NCBI RefSeq assembly: GCF_026544205.1
Contig: NZ_JALNUI010000003.1
Span: 62,001-126,000 of the forward strand
Reading direction: 5' to 3'
Length of the DNA: 64,000 nucleotides
Source of the DNA: Curtobacterium sp. GC_Cur_3
GTDB lineage: Bacteria; Actinomycetota; Actinomycetes; Actinomycetales; Microbacteriaceae
Positions 56,179 through 64,000 of this stretch are shown piece by piece. Each line of letters opens with the position of its first letter. Position 1 is the first letter of the stretch. The position numbers and the translations under genes are program-made. The notes beneath the pieces are model-generated. The model did not search any database. It saw nothing but the letters and a program-made list of their open reading frames with translations, and was not told the DNA's origin.

Positions 56179-57720
56179 CTAGTGCGCCGCGACCGGGACG
56201 CTGCCCGTGGCGTTCGCGGCGAGGTGCGCGAGCTTCTCGAGGCGGACGCTCTGCCGGTTGATGAGCAGTCCACTGGCGATCGCGACGAGCACGAGCACAC
56301 CGGCCGAGATGCCGAACGCCGCGTGGTAGCCGTCGAGCGTGGCCTGGGCCTGCTGCAGCTTGGTCGGGGCGGCGGACAGTCCGGTGAGGCTGTTCTTCAC
56401 GACGTCGGCGAAGATCGTCGACAGCAGCGCGGTGCCGATCGAGCCACCGATCTGCTGCATGGTGTTCACCGTCGCCGAGGCCACGCCGGCGTCGGCGCGG
56501 GCCACACCGGTCGTCGCGGTGTTCATCGCGGACGAGAAGATCGTGCCCATGCCGAGCCCGATGACGATGAGCGCCGGCAGGACGGTGCCCGCGTAGGAGC
56601 TGTCCAGGTCGGTGCGGAGCAGCAGCAGGAGCCCGGTCGCGGCGACGAGGCCGCCGGCGAAGATCAGGACCTTCGGGCCGACGCGGGGCAGCAGACGGCC
56701 ACCGATCTGCGTGGCGGAGATCATGATCGACAGCGGCATCGGCAGGAACGCCAGGCCGGTCTGCAGCGCCGAGAAGCCGAGGGTCTGCTCGAGGTAGTAG
56801 GTCAGGAACAGGAAGATCCCGAACATGCCGATGGCCACGAGGCCGATCGCGACGAACGAACCGCCGCGGTCACGGTCGAGCACGACGCGCAGGGGCAGCA
56901 GCGGGTGCGCGACGCGGGTCTCGATGAAGACGAAGGCCGCGATCAGCACGACACCGACGGCGAGCATCGCGATCGTGACGGGGTCGTCCCAGCCGTTGGT
57001 CTCGGCGTTCGAGAAGCCGTAGACGACACCGACCAGCCCGAGGGTGATCGTGACGACGCCGAGGACGTCGATGCGGGGACGGTCGGCCTTCGGGGGCTTC
57101 ACCATGAAGACCAGCGCGCCGATGACACCGAGGACGGCGAAGACGACGTTGACGTAGAGGCACCAGCGCCACGAGGTGTACTCGGTCAGGACGCCGCCGA
57201 GCAGCAGGCCGATGGCCGCACCGGAGCCGGCGATCGAGCCGAAGATGCCGAACGCACGACCGCGCTCCTTCGGGTCACGGAAGGTCGTGGTGAGCATGCC
57301 GAGCGCGGACGGGGCCAGCAGTGCACCGAAGGCACCCTGCAGGGCGCGGGCGGCGACGAGCAGGCCGAAGGAGTCGGCGAGCCCGCCGAGCACCGAGGCG
57401 ACGGCGAAGCCGACCAGCCCGATGATGAAGGTGTTCTTGCGACCGAAGAGGTCACCGAGGCGACCGCCGAGCAGCAGCAGGGAGCCGAACGCGAGCGAGT
57501 ACGCCGTGACGACCCACTGTCGCTGGTCCGTGCCGAAGCCGAGGTCCTGCTGTGCCGAGGGGAGCGCGATGTTCACGATCGTCGCGTCGAGCACGACCAT
57601 GAGCTGCGCGAGGGCGATGACCGCCAGGGTGATCCAGCGGTGGTCCTTGCGGGGTGCGGCAGCACCGGGCGTCGCGGGCGCCGAACCGGTGGGTGCGGGC
57701 GCTGTCTGTTCTGCCGTCAC
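56179..57720 (-). CDS. DHA2-family MFS multidrug exporter (EmrB/QacA type)
   Basis: A 513-aa transporter with fourteen hydrophobic segments. The early LAQLMVVLDATIVNIALPSAQ (helix 1) and GGRLGDLFGRKNTFIIG (loop 2-3) are the DHA2 signature, and GSGAAIGLLLGGVLTEY matches the motif C antiporter region. It should expel cationic or lipophilic toxins with protons. Translation starts at GTG 57720 behind an AAGGAGG Shine-Dalgarno sequence. It diverges from a TetR gene, with a 27-bp palindrome between them, the usual arrangement for an inducible pump. Confidence 0.92.
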   Translation of the reverse strand: MTAEQTAPAPTGSAPATPGAAAPRKDHRWITLAVIALAQLMVVLDATIVNIALPSAQQDLGFGTDQRQWVVTAYSLAFGSLLLLGGRLGDLFGRKNTFIIGLVGFAVASVLGGLADSFGLLVAARALQGAFGALLAPSALGMLTTTFRDPKERGRAFGIFGSIAGSGAAIGLLLGGVLTEYTSWRWCLYVNVVFAVLGVIGALVFMVKPPKADRPRIDVLGVVTITLGLVGVVYGFSNAETNGWDDPVTIAMLAVGVVLIAAFVFIETRVAHPLLPLRVVLDRDRGGSFVAIGLVAIGMFGIFLFLTYYLEQTLGFSALQTGLAFLPMPLSIMISATQIGGRLLPRVGPKVLIFAGGLVAATGLLLLLRTDLDSSYAGTVLPALIVIGLGMGTIFSSAMNTATTGVARADAGVASATVNTMQQIGGSIGTALLSTIFADVVKNSLTGLSAAPTKLQQAQATLDGYHAAFGISAGVLVLVAIASGLLINRQSVRLEKLAHLAANATGSVPVAAH

Positions 57721-57790
57721 GGCAGGCCTCCTTCGAGAAGGGGTGGAGGGTGTTCGCAGCGCGCACCGTCGGGCACTGTAATGATGTGGT

Positions 57791-57817
57791 GGAACCGGAT
57801 GCCAGGCATCCGGTTCC
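57791..57817. promoter_or_regulatory. 27-bp perfect operator palindrome between DHA2 pump and TetR
   Basis: GGAACCGGATGCC (57791-57803), one central A, and its exact complement (57805-57817). Outer bases 57788-57789 and 57819-57820 also pair. TACAGT on the left (minus) and TACTGT on the right (plus) could be -10 elements of the two promoters. Confidence 0.75.
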
Positions 57818-57886
57818 GCCTACTGTAGACCAAAACGGAGCGAGTGCATCCGCTTGTTCCCAGAAAGTTCAACTACGGTCGAGGAC

Positions 57887-58546
57887 GTGAGCATCACCGA
57901 TCAGCACGCCGACCTCGAGCGGCCCCTCCGAGCCGACGCGGCACGCAACCGCGAGCTGATCCTGCAGACAGCTCGCAAGTGCTTCGCGGAGCGTGGGCTG
58001 TCGGTGACGCTGAACGACATCGCGCACGAAGCCGGCGTCGGCGTCGGCACCGTGTACCGCCGCTTCGCGGACAAGGACTCCCTGATCGAGGCCCTCCTCG
58101 CGACGAAGTTCGACGCCATGAACACCGCCGCCGAGCGCGCCGCAGAGGAGATCGACCCGCGTGAGGCGCTCCGCCTGTACCTGATGGGCGTGTTCGAGTT
58201 CCGCGCCAGGGACCGAGCCCTCGCCGATGCGATCATCCGCGCCGGCAAGGCACGACCGTCGATCGTGCAGGAGCGCGACCGCCTGGAACGCCAGGTCAGC
58301 GCGATCATCGGTCGGGCACGGGATGCCGGCGTCGTCCGGGCCGGCTTCGACTACCGCGACCTGCCGATGCTCACCACAATGATCGGCGCGGTGGCCGACG
58401 CAACCCGTGCGCACGACCCCGACGCCTGGCGCCGCTACGCCAAGGTCGTCATCGACGGCGTCCTGCCCCCGACGCACCCGGACGGCATGCTCGGCGATCC
58501 GCTCGACCGCGAGACCATCGAGCGCGCGCTGCACGCCCAGTCCTGA
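57887..58546 (+). CDS. TetR-family regulator of the DHA2 pump
   Basis: A 219-aa TetR repressor. The helix-turn-helix is at about residues 21-60 (VTLNDIAHEAGVGVGTVYRRFADKDSL) and the C-terminal domain binds the inducer. GTG 57887 is chosen because TACGGT (57874-57879) lies 7 nt before it; a TTG at 57854 would add 11 residues. It diverges from the DHA2 pump across a 27-bp palindrome and probably represses it. The ligand is unknown. The stop lies in a stretch with direct repeats. Confidence 0.88.
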   Translation: MSITDQHADLERPLRADAARNRELILQTARKCFAERGLSVTLNDIAHEAGVGVGTVYRRFADKDSLIEALLATKFDAMNTAAERAAEEIDPREALRLYLMGVFEFRARDRALADAIIRAGKARPSIVQERDRLERQVSAIIGRARDAGVVRAGFDYRDLPMLTTMIGAVADATRAHDPDAWRRYAKVVIDGVLPPTHPDGMLGDPLDRETIERALHAQS

Positions 58547-58878
58547 CTGGTCACGACACACCGCTCATGACCGCCGGCGCCCGCCGCCATCGGGCTCCCG
58601 ACTGGTCAGGACGCACCGCTCACGTCCGCCGACCGGTCGAGAACCGTCGGCTCAGGCGCGCCGAACCGACGGTTCGTGACCACTCGCGCACAGCGGGCCG
58701 GGTGTCGTGACCGCTCGGCACCCGCCGGACTGGGCCCACGCCGCCGGTTCCGGACCGACGCGCCAGCGGCGGGCCGGCCGTGTCGGTGGGGAGAGGCCCG
58801 TGGCGGCCTGGCACCGAGCCTCCCGTCCGGTGGTGGTCCGGACCAGCGCGACCAGCACGACCAGCGAGACCAGCCCGC
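58547..58878. other. Intergenic stretch with direct repeats and hairpins
   Basis: No gene is seen. A 33-nt sequence at 58543-58575 recurs with changes at 58598-58630 (CTGGTCACGACACACCGCTC against CTGGTCAGGACGCACCGCTC). GAACCGTCGG (58641-58650) pairs with 58666-58675 over a 15-nt loop. The 15-mer CGAGCCTCCCGTCCG occurs at 58815-58829 with a degenerate left arm. Confidence 0.55.
58641..58675. terminator. 10-bp hairpin between converging TetR and PMT genes
   Basis: GAACCGTCGG (58641-58650) and CCGACGGTTC (58666-58675) form a 10-bp stem with a 15-nt loop, followed by GTGACC. It lies about 95 nt after the TetR stop. Confidence 0.45.
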
Positions 58879-60510
58879 CTACAACCAGCTCGGCAGCCAG
58901 TAGTGCGACCGGACGAAGTCCCACGGCACCTGCAGCGCCGTCCACATCGGGTACCAGTACGCCGTGGCGAGCAGCACCACCCCGAGGTACACGCCGATCC
59001 ACACGATCGCCCTGGTCCGTCGGGGTCGTGGGTCCTCCCGGGACCCGAGCAGCACCCCGATGACGGCGGCCAGGGCCATCACCATGTAGGGCTCGAACGC
59101 GATCGTGTAGAACTGGAAGACCGTCCGGTCGACGTAGAGCAGCCAGGGCAGGTACCCGGCGCCGACGCCCATCGCGACGAAGCCGTACTCCCACCGGCGG
59201 CGCAGCACGAACAGCACCAGCAGCGCGATCACGGCGGCCACCGACGGGTACCAGATGAACGGGTCCGCGATGCCCGTGATCGCCGCCCCGCAGCGGGTGG
59301 TCGCACAGCCGGACTCCCCGGCGTTCGTGCCGACGTAGTACATCGACGTGGGCCGCTGCATGAGCATCCAGAGCAGCGGGTTCGCCTGGTACGAGTGCGG
59401 CGTGTGCAGGCCGATGTTGAAGCCGTAGATCTCCGACTGGTAGTGCCACCAGTTCTGCACGCTGTCCGGCACCCACGACAGCACGCCCCGCCATCGCTGC
59501 CCGCCGGACGCGATCCACTGGCGGTCCCAGCCGTCCTTCGACACGAACCAGCCGGTCCACGACACGACGTAGGTGACCGCGGCGATCGGCACGGTGAGCA
59601 GGAACGACACGGGGGCCTGCTGCAGGAACGCACTCGAGGTCCAGAACTCGATGCCTGCCCGCTTCCGCAGCATCATGTCGACGAGCACGGAGTACACGGC
59701 GAAGAACGCCAGGAAGTACATGCCCGTCCACTTCGTGCTGGTCGCGAGCCCGAGCGCCAGCCCCATCGCGAGCAGCCACGGACGCCACCAGAGCACCGGA
59801 CCCCACAGGGTGTCGCGGCCGGCGGCGACGCGCGCGGCCACCCATCGGTCCAGCCGCCGTTCCGTCCACCGCCGGTCGAGCAGCAGCGCGCCGAAGCCGA
59901 GCAGCACGAAGAACGTCACGATGCCGTCGAGCAGCGTCACGCGGGACATCACGATCGCCTGGCCGTCGACCGCCATGAACCCGCCAGCGAGCGTGCCGAC
60001 GAGCGTCGACCGGAACAACGACCGGGCGATCACGGCGACGAGGAACACGGTGGCGATGCCGAGCACCGCGACGGCGAAGCGCCAGCCGAAGGAGTTGTCC
60101 GGGCCGAACAGCAGCATGCCGAGCCCGATGAGGTACTTGCCGAGCGGGGGGTGCGCGATGAACTCCGCGGCACTCGAGAAGATGTCGGTCTGCCCGTCGG
60201 TGAACCGCTGGTCGGTCGTCGGGCTCGTCTGATCGGTCGGATTCGCCGGCCAGGTGCCCTCGTAGCCCAGGTGGACGATTGACCAGCCGTCCTTGACGTA
60301 GTAGGTCTCGTCGAAGACCAACGCGTGCGGGCGCCCGAGGTCGATCAGGCGCAACAGCGCAGCGAGCACGGTGACCGCGATCGGTCCGCCCCAGCGCCAC
60401 GCGGCGAGCCGCCAGCCGACCGACAGCAGCCGGCCCCACCAGTCGTCGAGACGCGACCCGCGGGCGACGTCGGGCGCAGAGGAGGGCGCGTCGGCCAGGT
60501 CCGTGGTCAC
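58879..60510 (-). CDS. Protein O-mannosyltransferase (dolichyl-phosphate-mannose type, GT39)
   Basis: A 543-aa polytopic membrane glycosyltransferase that transfers mannose from polyprenyl-phosphate-mannose to secreted proteins. The catalytic DE is in LVFDETYYVKDGW (about residues 65-77), in the first external loop. HPPLGKYLI and the C-terminal PMT_4TMC half with several helices (for example VIALLVLFVLRRRW and YTIAFEPYMVMALAAVIG) match the actinobacterial Pmt family. The start is GTG 60510 because TAGGAT (60518-60523, minus strand) is 7 nt upstream. It diverges from rsmI, as often in actinobacteria. Confidence 0.92.
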   Translation of the reverse strand: MTTDLADAPSSAPDVARGSRLDDWWGRLLSVGWRLAAWRWGGPIAVTVLAALLRLIDLGRPHALVFDETYYVKDGWSIVHLGYEGTWPANPTDQTSPTTDQRFTDGQTDIFSSAAEFIAHPPLGKYLIGLGMLLFGPDNSFGWRFAVAVLGIATVFLVAVIARSLFRSTLVGTLAGGFMAVDGQAIVMSRVTLLDGIVTFFVLLGFGALLLDRRWTERRLDRWVAARVAAGRDTLWGPVLWWRPWLLAMGLALGLATSTKWTGMYFLAFFAVYSVLVDMMLRKRAGIEFWTSSAFLQQAPVSFLLTVPIAAVTYVVSWTGWFVSKDGWDRQWIASGGQRWRGVLSWVPDSVQNWWHYQSEIYGFNIGLHTPHSYQANPLLWMLMQRPTSMYYVGTNAGESGCATTRCGAAITGIADPFIWYPSVAAVIALLVLFVLRRRWEYGFVAMGVGAGYLPWLLYVDRTVFQFYTIAFEPYMVMALAAVIGVLLGSREDPRPRRTRAIVWIGVYLGVVLLATAYWYPMWTALQVPWDFVRSHYWLPSWL

Positions 60511-60551
60511 CCGCACGATCCTACGGATGCGGCGCATGCGCTCGCTGCGAC

Positions 60552-60557
60552 GACAAT
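60552..60557 (+). promoter_or_regulatory. -10 hexamer of rsmI
   Basis: GACAAT ends 6 nt before the GTG 60564, in the 53-nt gap to the divergent PMT gene; TAGGAT for PMT is at 60518-60523 on the other strand. Both genes appear leaderless. Confidence 0.4.
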
Positions 60558-60563
60558 GGGGCT

Positions 60564-61385
60564 GTGATCGTGCTCGCAGCAACTCCCATCGGCAACCTCG
60601 GCGACGCGTCGCGCCGACTCGTCGAGACCCTCTCGAACGCCACGGTCGTGGCCGCGGAGGACACCCGCACCGCGATCCACCTGATGCGGGCCCTCGGGAT
60701 CGAGAACCGCCCGCGGCTCATCCCGCTGCACGAGCACAACGAACGGGCCCGCGCCGCCGAGGTCGTCGAGCTCGCCCGGGACGCCGACGTGGTCGTGCTG
60801 ACCGACGCCGGCATGCCCGCCATCAGCGACCCGGGATTCCCCCTCGTCGAGGCAGCAGCCGCGGCCGGCGTGACCGTGACCGCGCTCCCGGGTCCCTCGG
60901 CGGTGCTCATGGCGCTCGCCGTCTCGGGCCTGCCGACCGACCGCTTCACCTTCGAGGGCTTCCCCACGCGGAAGCAGGGGGAGCGCCGCCGGGTCTTCGA
61001 GGCCCTGGCGGGGGAGCAGCGGACCATGGTCTTCTTCGAGTCGCCGCACCGGCTCGCCGACACGCTCGCGGACATGGCCGCCGCGTTCGGGGACGACCGC
61101 CGCGGTGTCGTCTGCCGTGAGCTCACGAAGCTCTACGAGGAGGTCAAGCGGGACTCGCTCGCCGGGCTCGCCGCCTGGGCTGCCGAGGGCGTCCGCGGGG
61201 AGATCTGCGTCGTCGTCGCCGGTGCGTCCGCCTCGGATGACGTCGTCTCGATCGAGGACGGCGTCCGCCTGGTCCTCGAACGCGTCGCCGCCGGCACCCG
61301 CATGAAGGAGGCATCCGCGGCCGTCGCGGACGCGACCGGGCTCTCCAAGCGCGACCTGTACGAAGGCGCGCTCGCCGCGCGGTAG
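60564..61385 (+). CDS. rsmI: 16S rRNA 2'-O-ribose methyltransferase RsmI
   Basis: A 273-aa SAM-dependent tetrapyrrole-methylase-fold enzyme that methylates C1402 of 16S rRNA. The N-terminus LAATPIGNLGDAS and the later AEDTRTAIHLM (about residues 31-41), LTDAGMPAISDPGFPLVEAA (about 78-97) and TALPGPSAVLMAL (about 106-118) are RsmI signatures, as is RELTKLYEEV. The start is GTG 60564. The gene is divergent from PMT and followed by a perfect hairpin at 61399 before metG. Confidence 0.95.
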   Translation: MIVLAATPIGNLGDASRRLVETLSNATVVAAEDTRTAIHLMRALGIENRPRLIPLHEHNERARAAEVVELARDADVVVLTDAGMPAISDPGFPLVEAAAAAGVTVTALPGPSAVLMALAVSGLPTDRFTFEGFPTRKQGERRRVFEALAGEQRTMVFFESPHRLADTLADMAAAFGDDRRGVVCRELTKLYEEVKRDSLAGLAAWAAEGVRGEICVVVAGASASDDVVSIEDGVRLVLERVAAGTRMKEASAAVADATGLSKRDLYEGALAAR

Positions 61386-61398
61386 TCGCGAGCACGAC

Positions 61399-61442
61399 CG
61401 GACGGGAGGCTCGGTGCGGGCCCGCCACGAGCCTCCCGTCCG
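61399..61442 (+). terminator. GGGAGGCTCG-family hairpin after rsmI
   Basis: CGGACGGGAGGCTCG (61399-61413) pairs exactly with CGAGCCTCCCGTCCG (61428-61442), 14-nt loop, 14 nt after the rsmI stop. The arms are identical to those of the element at 45564. Confidence 0.65.
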
Positions 61443-61492
61443 ACTTCTCCACAGGCCGGTGCCGGTCGCGTCATGCGGGGAGCCCGCGCCCG

Positions 61493-61498
61493 TAGGAT
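61493..61498 (+). promoter_or_regulatory. -10 hexamer of leaderless metG
   Basis: TAGGAT followed by GG, 7 nt before the ATG 61506. It supports this start over the GTG/ATG starts of an extended frame at 61473. Confidence 0.5.
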
Positions 61499-61505
61499 GG
61501 TCCGC

Positions 61506-63083
61506 ATGTCCGACGGGTCCTCGTTCAGCATCACCACGCCGATCTTCTACGTGAACGACGTGCCCCACATCGGGCACGCCTACACCGAGGTCGCCGCCGA
61601 CGTCCTCGCGCGGTGGCACCGCCAGCGCGGCGACGACACCTGGCTGCTCACGGGCACCGACGAGCACGGGCAGAAGATCCTGCGCACCGCCTCGGCGAAC
61701 GACGTCTCCCCGCAGGAGTGGGCCGACCGCCTGGTCACGGACGCCTGGAAGCCGCTGCTCGACACCGTCGACATCGCCAACGACGACTTCATCCGCACCA
61801 CCGACGCACGGCACGAGCGCGGCGTGACCGCGTTCCTGCAGAAGCTCCACGACGACGGCTTCATCTACGCCGGCGAGTTCGAGGGCTTCTACTGCGTGGG
61901 GTGTGAGGAGTACAAGCAGCCGAGCGACCTGGTGCCCGGCACCGGCGCGTACGAGGGCCAGCAGGTCTGCGCGATCCACTCCATCCCGGTGGAGGTCCTG
62001 GCGGAGCGCAACTACTTCTTCCGGATGTCCGACTTCGAGCAGCGGCTGCTCGACCTCTACGAGTCGAACCCCGAGTTCATCCAGCCCGAGAGCGTCCGCA
62101 ACGAGATCGTCTCCTTCGTCAAGCAGGGCCTGCGCGACCTCTCCATCTCGCGGTCCAGCTTCGACTGGGGCATCAAGATCCCGTGGGACCACGACCACGT
62201 GCTCTACGTGTGGTTCGACGCCCTGCTCAACTACGTCACGGCGCTCGGCTACGGCAGCGACGACGACGAGGCCTTCCGGCGCCTGTGGCCGAGCGTGCAC
62301 GTCGTCGGCAAGGACATCGCCCGGTTCCACGCGGTGATCTGGCCCGCGATGCTCATGGCCGCCGGGCTCCCGGTGCCCAAGCGCGTCTTCGGCCACGGCT
62401 GGCTGCTCGTCGGCGGCGAGAAGATGTCGAAGTCGAAGCTCACCGGCATCGCGCCGTCGGAGATCACCGACACGTTCGGGTCCGACGCCTTCCGCTACTA
62501 CTTCCTCCGCGCCATCACCTTCGGGCAGGACGGCAACTTCTCGTGGGAGGACATCTCCGCCCGCTACCAGGCCGAGCTCGCGAACGGATTCGGCAACCTG
62601 GCGTCGCGCATCCTCGCGATGCTGCAGAAGTACTTCGACGGCGCCGTGCCGTCGCGCGGTGCACTCGCTCCGTCCGACGTCGCGATCGACGACCTGGCGC
62701 GGTCGGTCACCGAGCGCGCCGACGCGGCGATCGAGTCCTTCGCGCCGCACGACGCCATCGCGACCACATGGGAGCTCGTCGACGCGCTGAACGGGTACAT
62801 CACCGAGCAGCAGCCATGGGCGCTGGCGAAGGACGATGCCCAGCGGGAGCGCCTCGGCACCGTGCTGACCACCGCCCTGCGCGGTCTCGGGACGGTCGCG
62901 GTGCTGGTCTCCCCGGTGATGCCGAAGGCCACCGCGAAGCTCTGGGCCTCCATCGGCGCCGGCGGGACGATCGACGAGCAGCGGGTCGACCGCGCGTTCG
63001 ACTGGCAGGGCGCCGACCAGGTGACGCCGCTGGAGTCCGGACTCTTCCCGCGCATCGAGCAGGCGGAACAGGGCGCAGCGTGA
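61506..63083 (+). CDS. metG: Methionyl-tRNA synthetase
   Basis: A 525-aa class I synthetase that charges tRNAMet. The HIGH motif is at residues 21-24 (VPHIGHAYTEV) and KMSKS at 306-310 (GEKMSKSKLTG). A zinc-knuckle-like CVGCEEY with a CAIH further along lies at about 135-162. The anticodon-binding helical domain ends the protein; the EMAP-type C-terminal tRNA-binding domain is absent, as in many actinobacterial MetG. The start MSDGSSFS at 61506 fits the TAGGAT promoter. The stop overlaps the GTG of tatD by one codon (GTGA). Confidence 0.95.
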   Translation: MSDGSSFSITTPIFYVNDVPHIGHAYTEVAADVLARWHRQRGDDTWLLTGTDEHGQKILRTASANDVSPQEWADRLVTDAWKPLLDTVDIANDDFIRTTDARHERGVTAFLQKLHDDGFIYAGEFEGFYCVGCEEYKQPSDLVPGTGAYEGQQVCAIHSIPVEVLAERNYFFRMSDFEQRLLDLYESNPEFIQPESVRNEIVSFVKQGLRDLSISRSSFDWGIKIPWDHDHVLYVWFDALLNYVTALGYGSDDDEAFRRLWPSVHVVGKDIARFHAVIWPAMLMAAGLPVPKRVFGHGWLLVGGEKMSKSKLTGIAPSEITDTFGSDAFRYYFLRAITFGQDGNFSWEDISARYQAELANGFGNLASRILAMLQKYFDGAVPSRGALAPSDVAIDDLARSVTERADAAIESFAPHDAIATTWELVDALNGYITEQQPWALAKDDAQRERLGTVLTTALRGLGTVAVLVSPVMPKATAKLWASIGAGGTIDEQRVDRAFDWQGADQVTPLESGLFPRIEQAEQGAA

Positions 63084-63988
63084 GCGACGCGCACCTCCGC
63101 ACGCGCGGCGACGCGGCGGACCCGAAGCGGGACCTGTCCTACCCGCCGATGCCGCAGGCGCTCGTCGTGCCGGTGTACGACAACCACACGCACATGGAGA
63201 TCGCCGACGGCGGGGACAACGCGCTCGACTACCGGGAGCACCTCGACCGCGCGTCGAGCGTCGGTGTCCGGGGCGTCGTGCAGGTCGGCACCGACCTCGC
63301 GACGTCGCAGTGGTCCGCCTCGATCGCCGCCCGCGAACCACGCGTCCTCGCGGCCGTGGCACTGCACCCGAACGAAGCACCCGCGCTCGACGCCCAGGGA
63401 CTCCTTGACGAGCACCTGGCCGGCATCGCCGAACTCGCCGCGATGCCCCGCGTCCGCGCCATCGGCGAGACGGGCCTCGACTTCTTCCGCACCGGCGACG
63501 ACGGCCGTGACGCCCAGGTCCGCTCGTTCGAGGAACACATCCGGATCGCCAAGGAGCACGACCTCGCGCTGACGATCCACGACCGTGACGCGCACGACGC
63601 CGTGGTCGAGGTCCTCGACCGTGTCGGCGCCCCGGAGAAGACCGTCTTCCACTGCTTCTCCGGCGGCCCTGACCTGGCCAGGCTCTGCGCCGAGCGCGGT
63701 TGGTACATGTCCTTCGCGGGCACGGTCACGTTCAAGAACGCGCAGCTCCTCCGCGACGCCCTGCACGTCGCACCCCGGCACCTCGTCATGGTCGAGACCG
63801 ATGCGCCCTACCTGACGCCCACGCCGTTCCGCGGTCGGCCGAACGCCCCCTACCTGATCCCGCTCACCCTCCGCTCGATGGCGGAGACCCTCGGCACCGA
63901 CGCCTCGATGCTCGCGGCGCAGATCGCGTCGAACACCGAGCTCGTCTACGGCGCCTGGGATGCCGAGCCGGTGACGGTGGACGAATGA
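63080..63988 (+). CDS. tatD: TatD-family metal-dependent deoxyribonuclease
   Basis: A 302-aa TIM-barrel hydrolase. Metal ligands are H36 and H38 in YDNHTHMEI, E in IGETGLDFF, H in LTIHDRDAH, H in KTVFHCFSG and D in VETDAPYLTP, the full TatD set. It acts in DNA or tRNA turnover. The GTG 63080 overlaps the metG stop by 4 nt; the longer frame begins inside metG and is not real. An N-terminal 27-residue extension (SDAHLRTRGDAADPKRD) precedes the barrel. Confidence 0.93.
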   Translation: MSDAHLRTRGDAADPKRDLSYPPMPQALVVPVYDNHTHMEIADGGDNALDYREHLDRASSVGVRGVVQVGTDLATSQWSASIAAREPRVLAAVALHPNEAPALDAQGLLDEHLAGIAELAAMPRVRAIGETGLDFFRTGDDGRDAQVRSFEEHIRIAKEHDLALTIHDRDAHDAVVEVLDRVGAPEKTVFHCFSGGPDLARLCAERGWYMSFAGTVTFKNAQLLRDALHVAPRHLVMVETDAPYLTPTPFRGRPNAPYLIPLTLRSMAETLGTDASMLAAQIASNTELVYGAWDAEPVTVDE

Positions 63989-64000
63989 GCGCCCTGCTCG
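63985..64000 (+). CDS. Start of the next gene, truncated by the window
   Basis: ATG at 63985 overlaps the tatD stop by 4 nt (ATGA) and five codons are visible (M-S-A-L-L). In actinobacteria metG and tatD are usually followed by rsmA (ksgA), so that is the likeliest identity, but the visible residues cannot show it. Confidence 0.4.

Noticed and set aside
55649-56182. Short open frames in the repeat array that encode repeated peptides such as SYDSGRVVPS
   Set aside because: The peptide repeats only because the DNA repeats. Several frames are open equally and none has a start signal.
53604-56300. An 898-aa frame joining the epimerase to the repeat array
   Set aside because: The epimerase domain begins at the ATG 54671 with a -10 hexamer 7 nt before it. 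Upstream residues are Arg/Pro-rich antisense of the sulfurtransferase and repeats.

Overview
This 64-kb window is high-GC DNA from an actinobacterium. I infer the family Microbacteriaceae, with a Curtobacterium-like genus as the best guess. The reasons are a complete mevalonate-pathway cluster, a DUF7882 protein (a family I know mainly from Microbacteriaceae), a protein O-mannosyltransferase next to rsmI-metG-tatD, and many genes whose start codon lies only 6-7 nt after a TANNNT -10 hexamer (leaderless transcripts). The genes look chromosomal. I saw no phage, plasmid, insertion sequence, rRNA, tRNA or CRISPR locus.

Layout. 1-2.7 kb: a hypothetical gene, then an organic-hydroperoxide unit read leftward (ohrR, ohr, a zinc-free MDR oxidoreductase). 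2.7-8.1 kb: a five-gene mevalonate operon (mevalonate kinase, diphosphomevalonate decarboxylase, phosphomevalonate kinase, HMG-CoA reductase, HMG-CoA synthase) without an isopentenyl-diphosphate isomerase gene. 8.1-10.7 kb: an ImmA/IrrE-like metallopeptidase, a MAB_1171c-like membrane protein and a membrane-anchored hydrolase. 11.7-19.1 kb: a very large GltB-type glutamate synthase translationally coupled to a CysJ-like diflavin reductase, with no GltD; this is the most unusual gene pair here. 19.3-25.1 kb: small proteins, a fructosamine-kinase-like protein, a LysR/EamA pair, a DUF4383 protein and a zeta-toxin module. 25.3-29.2 kb: a secreted, probably sortase-anchored GH31 glycosidase with two inserted carbohydrate-binding modules and a LacI-type operator. 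29.4-39.2 kb: a TetR/hydrolase unit, an MFS transporter, a UbiA prenyltransferase, an FAD monooxygenase, stress-type membrane and PRC-barrel proteins, an acyltransferase and a TetR/SDR pair. 39.5-47.2 kb: NDH-2 and a run of small metabolic and regulatory genes. 47.2-58.5 kb: HrpA, a thioredoxin-domain protein, an epimerase/kinase pair, a sulfurtransferase, a DHA2 drug exporter and its TetR. 58.9-64 kb: protein O-mannosyltransferase divergent from rsmI, then metG-tatD and the first codons of a further gene.

The non-coding DNA carries three dispersed intergenic repeat families: five copies of a GGTGCGAGG...GCGCACGGTGCGAG element, always next to gene 3' ends; six copies of a long palindrome centred on GTCGTACGAC, three of them in a 93-bp tandem array; and a hairpin family whose 15-nt arms read CGGACGGGAGGCTCG / CGAGCCTCCCGTCCG around a 14-nt loop. 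All three families meet between 39.2 and 39.5 kb. Several TetR-type operators are readable as exact palindromes in divergent or autoregulated promoters.

All functional names rest on motif recognition by eye. No database search was run.
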